Shown: one piece after another, positions 1 to 11,634 of the stretch
Position numbering within the stretch: position 1 is the first letter of the stretch
Layout: each line of letters opens with the position of its first letter
Source of the DNA: Xylogone sp. PMI_703
Lineage: Eukaryota; Ascomycota; Leotiomycetes
DNA: 64,000 nucleotides
Assembly (NCBI GenBank): GCA_021399445.1
Contig: JAJTUQ010000001.1
Location: 7,874,001-7,938,000 of the forward strand
Direction: 5' to 3'
Position numbers and translations under genes: made by a program
The notes under the pieces: model-generated
Databases searched by the model: none
What the model was told of the DNA's origin: nothing
What the model saw: the letters and a program-made list of their open reading frames with translations, nothing else

Positions 1-2078
1 CAACCATTAGACGGCGCAATGCTATTGGAGGTACGGCATCAACAACTATACTCTTTAACTTTGTTTCCTAATAAGTGTGCTCTCTTCAGCTCATGGTGGT
101 TCTTACTCCATTTACTATGCTCTTGCGGTTGCTAGCAATGAGATTAAAGTGGACCATAAGTGAGTTGCTTCCAAAGATGTTTCAAAAAATGGGTTGTAGA
201 ATTCCAGCTGAATTAATTTTTAATTAGACCGGACTTCACCAATACCGAACCCGCTGCAAACATTGGCCCATTCCCACAATGGTCAGACAAGAAGAAGATT
301 GTTTCGATGGATCCTCTCGGGCATCTAGCTCCATGGCTTTTTAAAGATATTATAGAAAAGGAGAATGGCAAGTTCACTGGCGCAATAAAGGCTTGCTTAT
401 TCTCATACTGACAGATTGTAGTTGATATAAGACCTACCATTGGTAACACAAATCGCCATTTATTGACGTTAGCTGCTAACTAGAAATCCAGCAATTACAA
501 GAGCTCATATGAAGGTAGGAAAATTGGAAATAGACTTTAAGTCTCTCTACAGCTCTAAACTTACCTTACTAGATACCCGAATTAGAGCAAAGCGTTCGAG
601 AGGGACGACTGTGAGTTAACCTAGCAGTACAGCCCCTTAGACATGTATTGACAGGTTTGACCTAGTGTTCCTGATGGGAAGATCTGCCTGAACGATTCCG
701 GCGAGTTGGCTGTGACCAAATTCGCAGTTGAGCCGGTGCGTAGATCCAACAGCTTGTAAAGTCGGCTAGCTGATAAACAATCTCACAGGTCTGGTACCTT
801 CCTGGTGTAGCGGAGAGATTCGGAATTGGTCTGTATATGCCTCACGCTCTTAACATGCCATGTGAGCTGATATTGGAATTAGACGAGGGCGCGCTCCGTA
901 GATCCCTATTCGAGCACACAGGAGGCTCATATCCAGAGCTAATCACCAGAGGTGACATCAAGTTGTTTTTACCACCAATTGGTAAATATTCTGGGCAAAT
1001 CGTACGAAAGGAATTATCTCACAAGTGTTAGGTGGTCTGACGGTCTACTGCTTCGGTGATCCTGCAAAGATGTCGGACGAGAGCGTTCGTCTGGCTCTGA
1101 GGATCCATGACGAGGTAAGTGAGTTGTGATCTGGAGCATGAGCACCCCTAACTGGGGTGACAGTGTAATGGCAGTGATGTGTTCGGCTCGGATATCTGCA
1201 CATGTCGTCCGTATCTGATTTTCGGTATCGAAGAAGCCGTGAAAGAAGCACAGAAGGGTGGAAGTGGGGTTGTAATTTACTTTAGAAAGGAGGGACGGGC
1301 GTTAGGAGAAGTCACGAAGGTAAGCCTCCCCCTTTTGTCTTCTCCACTCAAATCTTCCCCAACATTTCCATATCCCGCCTTTTTATCTGCTTCTGGCGTA
1401 TTTGGACGGATTCGTACATCTCAGTCACCCCACCGTTCTTCCCATCTGGGGGTTCCCCACAGTTCGGAAATTCCGTGTGATTAGCGATATTGTTAAATCC
1501 CACCACGATGGTTATCTAATTTACTCGGTGTCTCAGTATCTTGTCTACAATGCCCGAAAACGCGGGTTAGATAAAGCATCCGAGTACTTTAAGCGTACCG
1601 AGAACATTGCCGGCGTGAAGGACATGCGATTCCAGGCATTGATGCCTGACATTCTTCATTGGCTGGGAATCAAGAAGATTGATAGGATGCTGAGCATGAG
1701 CAAGTATGCATTATCTCGAGTACTGTATTACCGCTTTGTGCGATCGGATACTGACCCGTAGTGCAGCATGAAGCACGATGCCATTGTTGGCCAAGGGTAA
1801 GCGGGCTTTCCATTCCGATGCGAGATGATGGCATTCTGACAAGATGTAGCATTCCTATCCACGAGCGGGTCGAGCTGCCGGAGGAGCTGATACCGGCGGA
1901 TTCCAGGGTTGAAATAGATGCAAAGATCAATGCAGGTATGTGACCCCGGAGCACCCAGCACACCCTTTTCCAAGGTTGAGCCGTGTTGAATTGACCACCA
2001 CCAGGATATTTCACGACTGGCCATAGGATGACGGAGCAGGAATTGGAGGCCGTGAAGGGCCGCTCCTGGGAAGAGTGA
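1..2078 (+). CDS. URC1: Uracil catabolism protein Urc1 (GTP cyclohydrolase II paralogue), 5' partial
   Basis: The 3' part of a gene that begins before the window. Spliced exons: 1-30, 90-159, 228-367, 422-442, 492-514, 573-610, 666-735, 789-981, 1032-1114, 1164-1319, 1537-1703, 1767-1796, 1850-1935 and 2005-2078, giving 392 codons in one frame plus TGA. The protein carries the GTP cyclohydrolase II zinc signature C-x10-C-x-C (GSDVFGSDICTC with the Cys just before it), followed by FRKEGRALGEVTK and YLVYNARKRG. The Urc1 family, known from yeast uracil degradation, shows this fold together with the long N-terminal region seen here (GAHGGSYSIYYALAV, DPLGHLAPWLF). The intron at 368-421 starts with GC rather than GT. 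Thirteen introns in about 1.2 kb of coding sequence is dense for this window. The reaction the enzyme catalyses is not fully settled in the literature; the family assignment is strong. Confidence 0.9.
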
Positions 2079-3791
2079 GTAGTGCTTTCTTTTTCCCCCT
2101 CTCCCCTCCACCAAAGCCGCCCGTAGCATGCAACGCGGGCGGGGATCTTGGGAAGCGCCGCAGCATAGAACTGATTCTCGAACAGTGTTGATCATTGATT
2201 GACGGGGTCACGAGAGGGGTGGTTGCTTCGGATGGAGGCATGAGCCTGAGGCGCCGGGTGCGAGGACAGGAGGTGCTGTAGAGTAAATTAATGGACGGTT
2301 GTGTTCCTGCATCCGTGCCCGACAAATTGAAGCAGCTTTGTGCTAGAGAATCCAGTGTGAAACGCTCGCAAAGCCGGAGCGAGGGAAGGGCGCCTGCCTT
2401 GCTCGTCTTGCTCTTCTTGCTCGCCTTGGATGACTCGTCCACGTGTGTTGGGGGGAAAGCGCGAGGGAGCCACAGGGGAGGGAGAAGAAGCAAGAGTGGG
2501 GAAACTGCCGGTCATTTAGTCTAGAACCCTTCAAGCTGCTTCTGGTGTGTCGCGAGAGTGTGAGTGAGCAGTGTCTGTGTGCACAGTAAGCATGGCAGCC
2601 TTACGAGCAGCAGCAAGTTGCAGCGAGAGTAGAGACAGAGGACACGGGGCAGGAGGTTCCTGTACAATTACGTTACCGTACAGGTCACCCAAGCCCAAAG
2701 TACCGTGACTAAGAAGCCGCTGGCCACATCCGCCCTGGACCAGCACTGGATCGCAGTGGATGACACTGTATGACACTGCCACCGGCCAGCTGGACCATGG
2801 AGAGTCACTGGGAAGTGGTCTCTGGCAGGATCGCAGCAGGATGAAGGAGTACCGTGTACCTCGTACATGATGTCCACGCAGACAAAGACCACCAGCAAGG
2901 CACACCTACAGCGCCCACCGCATCCACCAGCATCCATTGTATCCACCGCATCTATATCCACCAATGCACTCCGTACAGCGCCGTACAGCAAGGCGTGTCC
3001 AGGCCGTGTTAGGGTATTGTTAGGCGGGCGAGTGGTGTGTGGTGGGTGTGTCTGTGTGTGTGTGAGCGCGAGAGGGAAGAGGGAAGAGCCAGAGAGAGGG
3101 CAGCCAGCGACAGAGAGGGAAGAGAGCCCACCCCAGACGCCCTCAGGCCCCCAAAGCAACAGCGGCGACCCGCCATGATTCCGGCTTGCTGGGACCCTTC
3201 CGGGTGGAGCCCTCCCCCAACTGCCCTCTGGACACACTTCCCTCTTTCTCTCTTACCCGGCCTTTGCCCAATGGCGGTCCTCCACATCACTTGGGGGTAA
3301 ACGGTCTGGCACTGGCGGGCACCTGGCGGGCACTGGCACTGACTGGCTAGTACCGTCCTGTACGTGCTGGCTTTTTGCTACACCTGCACTGGCGGCGTGC
3401 CTTGGACAGAAGAGGGACACACAGAGAGGGCCAGAAGCCAGCGCCCCCCAGGGTTGGGTGGCGCTGCCCTGCGATTCTAGACATCCACCGCATCGTATTA
3501 CTTACTGCCGCTAAGGTGATCGCTGATATATATGGTATGATCGCTCAATCTGCGGAGAAGCTGGCTGAGCCGATCTGATTGATATTTGCTTCTTGCCCCC
3601 TAACCGCAACGCTTTCCGTCATATTGAAATACTCGTGGCATCGATCTCCCTCTGCGTTCCTGAACTTCATTTCTCAATCTCTCTCATAGCTCTCCATCAT
3701 CGCCAATCCATACCAGTATTGTGCTACTCTACCACTCTACTCTACTCTCCTATACTATACCACACGCATACACACGCTACAATTCTCAGCA
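2079..3791. other. Intergenic, GC-rich, no gene seen
   Basis: Only short overlapping open frames in several phases and no family match. The right part is presumably the promoter and leader of the small gene at 3792. It contains a GT-rich microsatellite around 3032-3066, tandem GGCACTGGC-like words around 3306-3345, and several GTAC-containing words (for example 2655-2685, 2970-2990, 3350-3362). Confidence 0.6.
3032..3066. repeat. GT/TG-rich microsatellite
   Basis: Imperfect (GT)n tract, with uninterrupted GTGTGTGTGTG near its right end. Confidence 0.8.
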
Positions 3792-4239
3792 ATGGCAACC
3801 ATGGCCCAATCTCGAGCAATGTCCCCGCCACCATCTCGTCCCAAGCTCATGAGAGCCACGGCCACTGCCCCAGCGTTGGCCACCTCAAATGCCTCCAGAA
3901 AGGACCTCGCAGACCTTCCACCTTCTCGAGCCACCACTATCCTCACCAGGGTTGCAAACTCTTCCCGAGTGCAGAGTGAGCGCCGCAGCTCAGCTAACAG
4001 CACCTGCTCGAGTCCCGGCCTTCGATCTCCTTCGCCGGGAAACTCGCCCTCAGGGCCCAACAAGGAGCCATTTGAAATAGTCAACCATCAGTGTAAGTTT
4101 GCCAACACACGCTCTTATCACCCAAGCAGTCCAGAGGCTAATACTCGAGAAAACAGCAGGCAGCTATTTCAGCTTTCCCAACTTTGAAGACTTCCTCGAC
4201 GATGAGGGCGAGGACGCTCGATCAGAGAAATCACGCTGA
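3792..4239 (+). CDS. Small Ser/Pro/Arg-rich fungal protein, function unknown
   Basis: Two exons, 3792-4092 and 4160-4239 (intron 4093-4159, GTAAGT..CAG), encode 126 aa ending at TGA 4237-4239. The N-terminal 95 residues are low-complexity and basic, rich in Ser, Pro, Arg and Ala, with SPG/SPS repeats near residues 75-87. The spliced C-terminus is acidic and aromatic: YFSFPNFEDFLDDEGED. The change from a low-complexity head to a compact aromatic-acidic tail precisely across the splice junction supports the model. The sequence context AGCAATGGCA at the start is good. No enzymatic motif, signal peptide or membrane segment is visible; it looks like an intrinsically disordered regulator or adaptor, but no function can be assigned. 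Confidence 0.65.
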
Positions 4240-5040
4240 ATGTCGGACAGGTGATACTGGTCATACCACAAGCACCAGAAGGACTTTTTCTTTTGTGGGG
4301 AACGACGGGATATTTATTTCGGATGATCCATCCTCTCACCACGGCAAACGGTGGGAGTGTGTAAGGGAATAAGAGGGCTCACAGGACAGGATAAGTCCTT
4401 ATCTGGGTTACGCAGTTCGGCACCTGACCGAGGTCGCGTGCGCTGTTCCAGGAGTCACGGAGTTTTTTTCTGGGTACAGGAGTTGTTGGATAAGGGTCTC
4501 CAACGGTTATCGGAAGGGAAAGGACTGGACTGGACTGGGTTGGGCCTGGGCTATATTATATCCTACAGAGTTTAATGACGTTTTCCGGGTGTATAACTTT
4601 CGGTTGGCATGGAAGGGCCAATTAAAACCTTTGCAGATTAGGTACATACAATGCATATATAGCTTGCAGATTTGGAGCAACGCTTTCAAATATGATAGAT
4701 AATACAGTAGATAATAAAATACCACTATACATACATATACGAGCTGCGTGCACTTTATCGTCGTCGCCCTATGCGGTGGACTGCGGGATGTTCGATCCTC
4801 AGTGGACGGAGACCACGATCGAAAGCGTTGTCCATTCAGAGACGAGAGTCGAGGTGTAGACGGGGAAGCTTACTTAAGGCAAGGCGCTAGGCAAACTACA
4901 GTTAGTGCATACCTCTCAACCCACGCTAAGCGAGCGAAACGCACAACGAATATTCAACTGAAATATTTCGTCCTCACGAATTCTACGACGACAACCAAGT
5001 TCAACATTACAGCCCAGCGACTAGGTGCCCTATCGCAATC
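4240..5040. other. Intergenic: 3' flank of small gene and eS1 promoter region
   Basis: No convincing gene. The stretch 4600-4740 is AT-rich and probably holds the 3' end of the upstream transcript. The segment before 5041 should contain the promoter and leader of the ribosomal protein gene. Confidence 0.6.
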
Positions 5041-6111
5041 ATGGCTGTCGGAAAGTGAGTAATCTTCCTCCAACACATTAGGATGGCTTTGGATGAAGAA
5101 AGAACCGGAATTCGAGGCGCTGGATCTGGCACAATTTCGTTTTCTCGAGTATAAGATATTGGAGGTTCTGACAATGCTATCACAGGAACAAGCGCCTTTC
5201 AAAGGGTAAGAAGGGTCTCAAGAAGAAGACCCAAGATCCTTTCGCCCGTAAGGATTGGTATCAGCTCAAGGTATGCTTTCTCTATTGAGCCTCAATTTCC
5301 ATGTACAATTTTACTGATCAATATCACCAGGCCCCATCGTCGTTCAACGTCCGAGAGTGCGATCTACCCCTCCCAAGTTCTCATCAGAAATTTTGCCTAA
5401 CAGTATCTGTAGTGTTGGAAAGACTCTCGTCAACCGAACCACCGGTCTGAAGAACGCAAACGACGCCTTGAAGGGAAGAATTTTCGAGGTTTCTCTGGCC
5501 GATCTGCAAAAGGATGAAGACCACGCTTTCCGAAAGATCAAGCTCCGTGTGGACGAGGTCCAGGGAAAGAACTGCCTGACCAACTTCCACGGCTTAGACT
5601 TCACCTCAGACAAACTCCGATCCCTCGTCCGAAAATGGCAGTCTCTGATCGAGGCCAACGTCACCGTCAAGACGACTGATGACTACCTCCTCCGTCTCTT
5701 CGCCATCGCTTTCACCAAGAAGCGACCCAACCAGATCAAGAAGACCACATACGCTGCCTCGTCGCAGATCCGTGCGATCCGCCGGAAGATGATTGAGATC
5801 ATCCAACGTGAAGCTTCCAGCTGCACCCTTACACAACTCACTGCAAAGCTTATCCCTGAGGTTATTGGCCGTGAGATCGAGAAAGCCACACAAGGCATCT
5901 ACCCCTTACAAAATGTAATTTCTTGCTGTCACTTTTACGAGATATATTTTTACTAATGCGTCTACAGGTCCACATCCGCAAAGTCAAGCTATTGAAGCAA
6001 CCTAAGTTCGACCTCGGTGCTCTCCTTACTCTCCACGGCGAGTCCAACACAGATGAGCAGGGACAGAAGGTTGAGCGGGAATTCAAGGAGCAGGTGTTGG
6101 AGTCCGTATAA
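5041..6111 (+). CDS. RPS1: 40S ribosomal protein eS1 (S1/S3Ae)
   Basis: Five exons (5041-5054, 5186-5270, 5331-5356, 5413-5914, 5968-6111) encode 256 aa, the usual size of eS1. The first exon codes for only MAVGK in part, a pattern common in fungal ribosomal protein genes. Family landmarks follow in order: a Lys-rich head ([14 protein letters not shown]), [67 protein letters not shown], and the C-terminal [14 protein letters not shown]. The protein sits on the small subunit near the mRNA exit and is essential. A third, 26-nt exon between two introns is needed to join KAPSSFNV to RDVGKT. Assignment is secure. Confidence 0.97.
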
Positions 6112-6509
6112 AATGTTGCAAAATCTTTTGCGGTTGTGGATCTGGGGTTTTTGAACTGGTCATTGGCAGGATGCCAGGTCTTACGATGGGCATAGGGCGT
6201 GACTTTTATGACTGTCTAACATAGGGCTATAAGCAAATTCCAAAATGTTTTCAAAATAATCCATTGGTGCCTTTTGCCCCTTTCATCCCCGTCCAGGTGA
6301 CCTGACCCTTTAGCCTCTCTCTGAATTGTTGAGTGCAGCCTGGTACTTAGCCGAGGCGCGTTGAACTGACGTCGATGAGCTAAGAAAGCAAGTAGGCCAA
6401 CCTCATCGTCATTTTCCGTCCGAGGCCTCCTACCACTTTGTAAATATCATAAGCTCCCAACTATTTGTTTTTCGGTCGGAGCCGTAACACAGATATTCCT
6501 CTACCAAAA
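6112..6509. other. Intergenic between eS1 and Rab genes
   Basis: About 400 bp holding the eS1 3' flank and the presumed promoter of the Rab-like gene; no other gene seen. Confidence 0.6.
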
Positions 6510-7380
6510 ATGGCATCCGACGAGTCTCTCCCCACACTCAAGATCTTAATGATCGGTCCATCTGGAGCAGGGAAATCCGCATGTAATACCCCCCTTCTCC
6601 TCTTCTCATTCGCCACCAAAATATGCAGTTACTGTTACTATTGCTGTTGCTGTTACTCTAGCAAGGCAGAAGCTCACACCAAGAAATCACAGTGCTCATT
6701 CGATACTGCGACGACCAATTTGACTCCGAGTCCTCCACGGCAACCATAGGCGTTGATTTCAAGGTAAGAGCAGACCCCCCCCCCCCCAAAAGCACCAAAA
6801 AAGCAACCACAAGTACTATACGACTTACATTGCATACTCTCCAAAACCTGTTTTCCGTTACATTCCCCACGGTAACTAACTCGTATTCTCCGCTGCAAAG
6901 GTCAAGAAACTCTCCGTCCACGGCAAACCCTACCGCCTCAACCTCCTCGACACAGCAGGCCAAGAGCGCTTCCGCACCCTCTCAAACAGCTACTACCGCG
7001 GCGCCCACGGCGTGATCCTCGTCTACGACATCTCCCGCCGCGACAGCTTCCTCGCCATGGACGCCTGGTTCGACGAGGCCGAGGCGAACGCTATGCCCGG
7101 CGCCGTGCTGTACCTGGTGGGCAGCAAGCTCGATAAAGCCACTGGGGGCGCGCGGGAGGTGTCGGTTGAGGAGGGCGCGGCACTTGCGGCGAGGCATGGG
7201 TGTGGGTTCTGCGAGGTGAGTTCGAAGACGAGGGATAATGTTAGGAGGCCGTTTGTGGAGATTGTGGATGAGATTGTGAAGAGGCCGGAGTTGGTTAATG
7301 CTTCGTCGTCGTGGAGGGCGAGGGGGGTTGCTCTTGGTGGTGCGGGGACAGAGGTGGGAGGGTCGGGGTGTGCTTGTTAG
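6510..7380 (+). CDS. Rab-family small GTPase, Rab18-like
   Basis: Exons 6510-6582, 6693-6763 and 6901-7380 encode 207 aa. G boxes are present: G1 GPSGAGKSA (residues 16-24), the switch I segment STATIGVDFK, G3 DTAGQERF (65-72), G4 GSKLD (122-126) and G5 SSKT. The C-terminus ends Cys-Ala-Cys, a double-cysteine geranylgeranylation signal for membrane attachment. The RYCDDQFDS and LSNSYYRGAHGVILVYDI segments are closest to the Rab18 group, which acts at ER, lipid-droplet and secretory membranes. Oddity: the canonical Asn of the N/T-K-x-D guanine specificity motif is Ser123. Another Rab subgroup is possible; the Rab assignment itself is firm. Its middle intron contains a run of 13 C. Confidence 0.88.
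6775..6787. repeat. Homopolymer C13 in Rab intron 2
   Basis: Thirteen consecutive C residues just downstream of the splice donor at 6764; likely length-variable. Confidence 0.9.
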
Positions 7381-7622
7381 AGATGGATCATATCTTTCTT
7401 TCATTCATTCTCTTGTTTGGCCTGGTATACGGTTGCGTTGGGAAGAGAGGATTACAGGATGGTTCATTTTAGACTTTTATGGATGATTTTTGGGATTGGG
7501 ACTTGGCATTTGGCACTTAAGAACGGCGTTTCTTATGGAAAGATTGGGGGTCTTTATACTCTTATTACGATTATACCCGGTATAGGATAAACTTATTGTT
7601 TGGAGTTTTTTACTCCCAATTT

Positions 7623-8990
7623 CTATTCTTTTGGTTTCAGGAACTCCACAACAGCTGCTCGGATAATCAGAGTCTGTTAGAAATGGATTCGTTCTTGAAT
7701 GTTTATACGCTGAGAAAATGAAGGCAAAGATAAGACACGCACCTTTCCTAAATGCCTCTGGCTGCTCTGAAATTACCCAGTGACCAGCATCTATGTCCAC
7801 AAGCTCAAACTTGGGGAAGAACCTCCCGATGATGGGGATTGCCTCATCAGCAATGTAATGGCTCTGCGTTCCCCGGACAAACAGCGCCGGCTTGTTAAAC
7901 CTCCTCTCCTCGGGATCCTTATAGGGAAAATCTCCTAGGTTGTCTAGTCCCGAGCCCAGAATCTTCAAGGGAATCCGGAACTTGTACGTTGTCTCTCCTT
8001 GGGGCTTGTACAGATTCGTGAGGAGGAATTGGCGGATTGGGAGGCTCTATAGAAGGAAAAACAATAAGCCCTTTACTTTGCTGGGAATATTTGCAGAGGT
8101 GGTTATCAGCCATTTAAATATGTTGCATGCATACCTTCTCATACTCTTCGAGAATCCTATCTGCCTCGCCTTGTTTAGTCACACCCTTTTCCTCAATCTT
8201 CCTCATCCCCTGGATGTAGTTCGCGAAGGTCCCCAGCAGGGCAGCGTCTATGGGAGCGTTGTCCACTGAGACGATATCGCGGACCATATCTGGGGATTTA
8301 AGAGCCAGGGTCATTGCTGTCTTTGCGCCCCTAAAGGCCCAGCAACCCTTTGGTTAGAAAAAAGCCCCTTTAAAACACTACCGTTTAGAACCGGGGGGAA
8401 TTTCCTTGCTTACATGGAATGCCCGATCAATGTAGGCTGCTCTAGTTTATGCTGCTCAATGAAATGGGCTACATCGTCTGCCATGGCCAAGTAATCATGT
8501 CTAGGATCGTGTGGAGAGTTGCCATGATTTCGTAGGTCCTGTTTTTCAAGATGAAAGAATCAGTTTTATATTCTTCTCTCACAGACTCCAGCCCCCATTG
8601 ATCCATCAGAAATATACTCAGTGCATGGGGTAAACCGGATTTTCAGCTAATCTAACTAAATAACTAACCACAGCGTATATAGGTCGTTGCAAATCCCTTG
8701 CTAGAGCCCTATTCCATTTCACACCAAGTCAGGAACACATATTTCCCAACTGAGTCTTCTTCTTTCTGGGATGAAAGAAGAGGAGGTTTTCTTGCTCACT
8801 TACTGATGCCCCGGTTGTTCTGTTTGGATCCGAACAGGCCGTGCATGAATACTATCGGAGCATTTTTGGAAGAGGACGAAGAGGGAGGCTCGTGGAGGTC
8901 GTATGCGAGTCGGACTCTTGCTGAGGAGGTAGTATAGCTACGGCGCAGAAGCTGGGGAGATATTCGCATGGGATAGAGTCTGGATCCCAT
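7623..8990 (-). CDS. Alpha/beta hydrolase, ABHD11/Imo32-like, probably mitochondrial
   Basis: Six exons on the minus strand: 8804-8990, 8669-8700, 8414-8538, 8135-8330, 7743-8046 and 7623-7657; 292 aa. The N-terminus is basic and Ser/Thr-rich (MGSRLYPMRISPQLLRRSYT), as expected for a mitochondrial presequence. The oxyanion HG motif (VFMHGLFGSKQNN), DLRNHGNSPHD, the nucleophile elbow G-H-S-M-G split by an intron, and late catalytic Asp/His candidates (DAGHWV) are all visible. ABHD11 proteins are mitochondrial hydrolases; human ABHD11 protects lipoylated 2-oxoglutarate dehydrogenase. The acceptor of exon 2 and the last acceptor (CCGAG) were chosen because they alone keep the frame and give the conserved AVVEFLKP end. 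The 32-nt exon 2 shortens the usual ISKALARDL segment and is the least certain part. Confidence 0.85.
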
Positions 8991-9388
8991 GGTGGTAGGG
9001 TTATGGGTGTTTAGAATAAAGATCTTATGCCAATTGAGGCATTGGCAATAACGGTTATATATTTTTTTATCTCAGGAACGCCCTGCGATTTCGGGCGCCA
9101 AGAAATTGATGTCATTTCGGCCGAATTTCCTCAAGGGATGCGTTACGTAATCTGGAGAGATGGAATAATAACATAATAATACGGTAGAATCGTTGTACCG
9201 TCTCTTGCACTTCTACATACGGAGGTACAGTACTCTCTCGTATATGCCCCCATTCGGACATAAGGTCCAAATGTGACACTACCTTGAAAACGATAGATGG
9301 ATATATCTAGACTTTTACTCGATACTCCAAACTCCATGCCCCCAGCTATCTTTTAAAGTAACAAACCGCCTAAGCTGGACTGAACTGC
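8991..9388. other. Intergenic between ABHD11-like gene and VPS45 tail
   Basis: Promoter of the minus-strand hydrolase plus the 3' flank of VPS45. No gene seen. Confidence 0.6.
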
Positions 9389-11220
9389 CTACCTCCTCCC
9401 TGTTTCTCTCCGTAATCTCCCAGCTGCGGTTGAGGCAGCAGGCTCCGGCCACGAAGATACCGCATCTTCCATCTCCTCAAGGAAAGTCGTACTATTATGA
9501 ATTGTTGTGCCACCAAGCACAACCCGCACTCCTGGTACAGAGGCGTTGATATTCGAAACCGTTTTTGCTTCCTCAAACGTAACTCCTCCAATAATAAATA
9601 CAATGATATCCTGAGGCTTTTCTCGCGTTGATCCTCCGCCCTCGACAAATGGATACTGCTGGTCTCGTAATCGGCCTTTGATGAGGTTTTGTAATGTCAA
9701 TTCCAACCGTGGAGAATGTTGTGTATAGACGTTCTCTACGCCCTTTAGCCCTTTAAATCTATCTCGAGCTCCGGAGAAAAGTCCTGCAGATTCAAAAATA
9801 TCGGAAATACCTCCGGCAGTCTGCGCTTGCTGCAACGAGGAATGATAGATAAGAAGCTTGGCTACGAGGTCTATCCGTCGCTGAGGCACATTACCGGCGG
9901 CTGAAAGAAGATCAACTAACACGGATAAAGCATTAGATGGGTGTTTCTCATATCGCAATGAGTATAATGCGACTAAACGGAGCTTGCTATCCGGAGTCAC
10001 ATTAGGCGATTGGATGAGTTTCTGGACGCTCTACAAGAAATTAGTTCCATACCTAGTGGAACAAGCCAACGAATTCGTACCTTTAGATCATTGGCATGGT
10101 TGTCATTACATGCCAGACTCTGCTCCACTTCGCTGACCTCAAGCAAGTTCTCTTCGCCAACTCTCCTACTCAACTCTCCAACAAGCGTAACATGCTTGCT
10201 TACGTTGCCCGAAAGTTTTCTGAACTCAGGATACTCCTCGATAAAACGCTTCATATCTGCTATCGACTCGATGTTCGTATTATTCTTTGTCTTGGACTGA
10301 TATTGTTCAACGTAATCTTTAATGTTACCACCGAGATCTCCAAAATTAAGGAACATGTTCTTCTTGAAAAAGGGATCTTGATCCTGAGATAATACGACCT
10401 CTTTTAACTCTGGTCGAACATCTGGCACATCACTCAAATCAACCCTTCCATTTCTGATCCCTAATAATTCGTGGACCATGGCTTGATAAGTCCACTGTGT
10501 TAATAAAGGAGTTATCGGGTCATCCCTCCTATCTAATATAAGGAGAATTGGAGGTGTATCAACTTTTCGAAAGTCAAATAGTTGGTCCTCTTGAGTAATA
10601 TGATAGCGCACTTCGGTAGCTAACTTTTTAGCCAGGAGACTATTCTTCTCGTATCGTATCAAGGGCTTCTTTTTCAAAGATAGTAAAACTCCAATGACAC
10701 CCTCTGTGCTCCGCTGCAAGGCGTCTGAATTCCACGTATCTGGATTCCCGCTCCATATCCGCTGCTTTGGGTATCCTAGGTCCAACGTAAATAGATCGGG
10801 GTTAACCACAAGGTAATCTGCAAAGTGTTCCTGCACAGCTCTCACTACTTCATGATCGTCTGCCTCCGCCAGTCTTTCCAAGGAGGACTTCTTTACCACA
10901 TTGCTGAAGTAAATATTATATTCGCCATATTTCGGATCTCGGAATTCGTCAATGAGATATTGGATAGAGTCTGAAGAAGGTCGCACAAAGCATAAACATC
11001 GCAGGTGTCGCATTTTCTCTCGGTTTTGATTGTCGAGCCGGTCGATGAGGTATACCTCATGGTTGAGCAGCGCAGATTGTGTAATTGCTGTTGACACTAT
11101 ATGGATCGTCTCACTGTCCAGAAGCAGTATTTTCATTTTCCCCGACGGTGTCCCTGAAGCGCTATCCCCAGCAGACACCATCTTGGAGATGTAGCCCGAG
11201 ACGGCTTGCACGACGTCCAT
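9389..11220 (-). CDS. VPS45: Sec1/Munc18 protein Vps45
   Basis: Two exons, 10081-11220 and 9389-10030, separated by a 50-bp intron, encode 593 aa, the usual SM-protein length. The N-terminus (VVQAVSGYISKMV, then MKILLLDSET) and the segments LLILDRRDDPITPLLTQWTYQAMVHEL-like core, NIKDYVEQYQ and the late FIIGGVTFEEAKTVSNIN are Vps45 hallmarks. Vps45 binds the Tlg2/syntaxin-16 SNARE and drives fusion of Golgi-derived vesicles with endosomes on the vacuolar route. It is transcribed away from ALE1, whose start lies 414 bp to the right, so the two may share a promoter. Residues 10-28 before the conserved core are Ser/Gly-rich and look loop-like. Very confident. Confidence 0.95.
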
Positions 11221-11634
11221 GATGGTGGGATGCTCACGGGTTCAGGAGCTTCTAGATGCTATCGGCCAGATGACCTCGTCATCTCACGCACGCGCAACCG
11301 ACAGAGTCGCTGCTCAGGCTCGCTGCCTATTTTTGTTGAGAGGCGCTTGAAGCTGCACTTTTTTCCAATATAGCTGGTTGAATGTCTCCCAACACCCTGG
11401 TGGTTTGGATAAGCTTCACCTGTCGTTCTGACAAGGCAGCCCACATGGGCTATCAGGGGTCCGAGCGCAAGGCCGAGAAAAGTGACGGCACCCCAGCATA
11501 AATATTCACAAGCCAGCCCTGCCTCGCCTGCAATCAAGTTTATCCACAGAGGCTACAACTCTGCTCAACGCCATACGCCAGCAGCTGGAGATTCGATGAT
11601 ATGGAATAGTCCTCGATATTGACCAAGAGCCAAA
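11221..11634. promoter_or_regulatory. Divergent VPS45/ALE1 promoter region
   Basis: This 414-bp interval separates the two divergent start codons and must hold both leaders and core promoters. An open frame at 11259-11537 (minus) has no recognisable content. No specific operator could be identified. Confidence 0.55.

Noticed and set aside
11259..11537. Open frame (minus, 92 codons) in the VPS45/ALE1 promoter interval
   Set aside because: No family resemblance, and the interval is needed for two divergent promoters.
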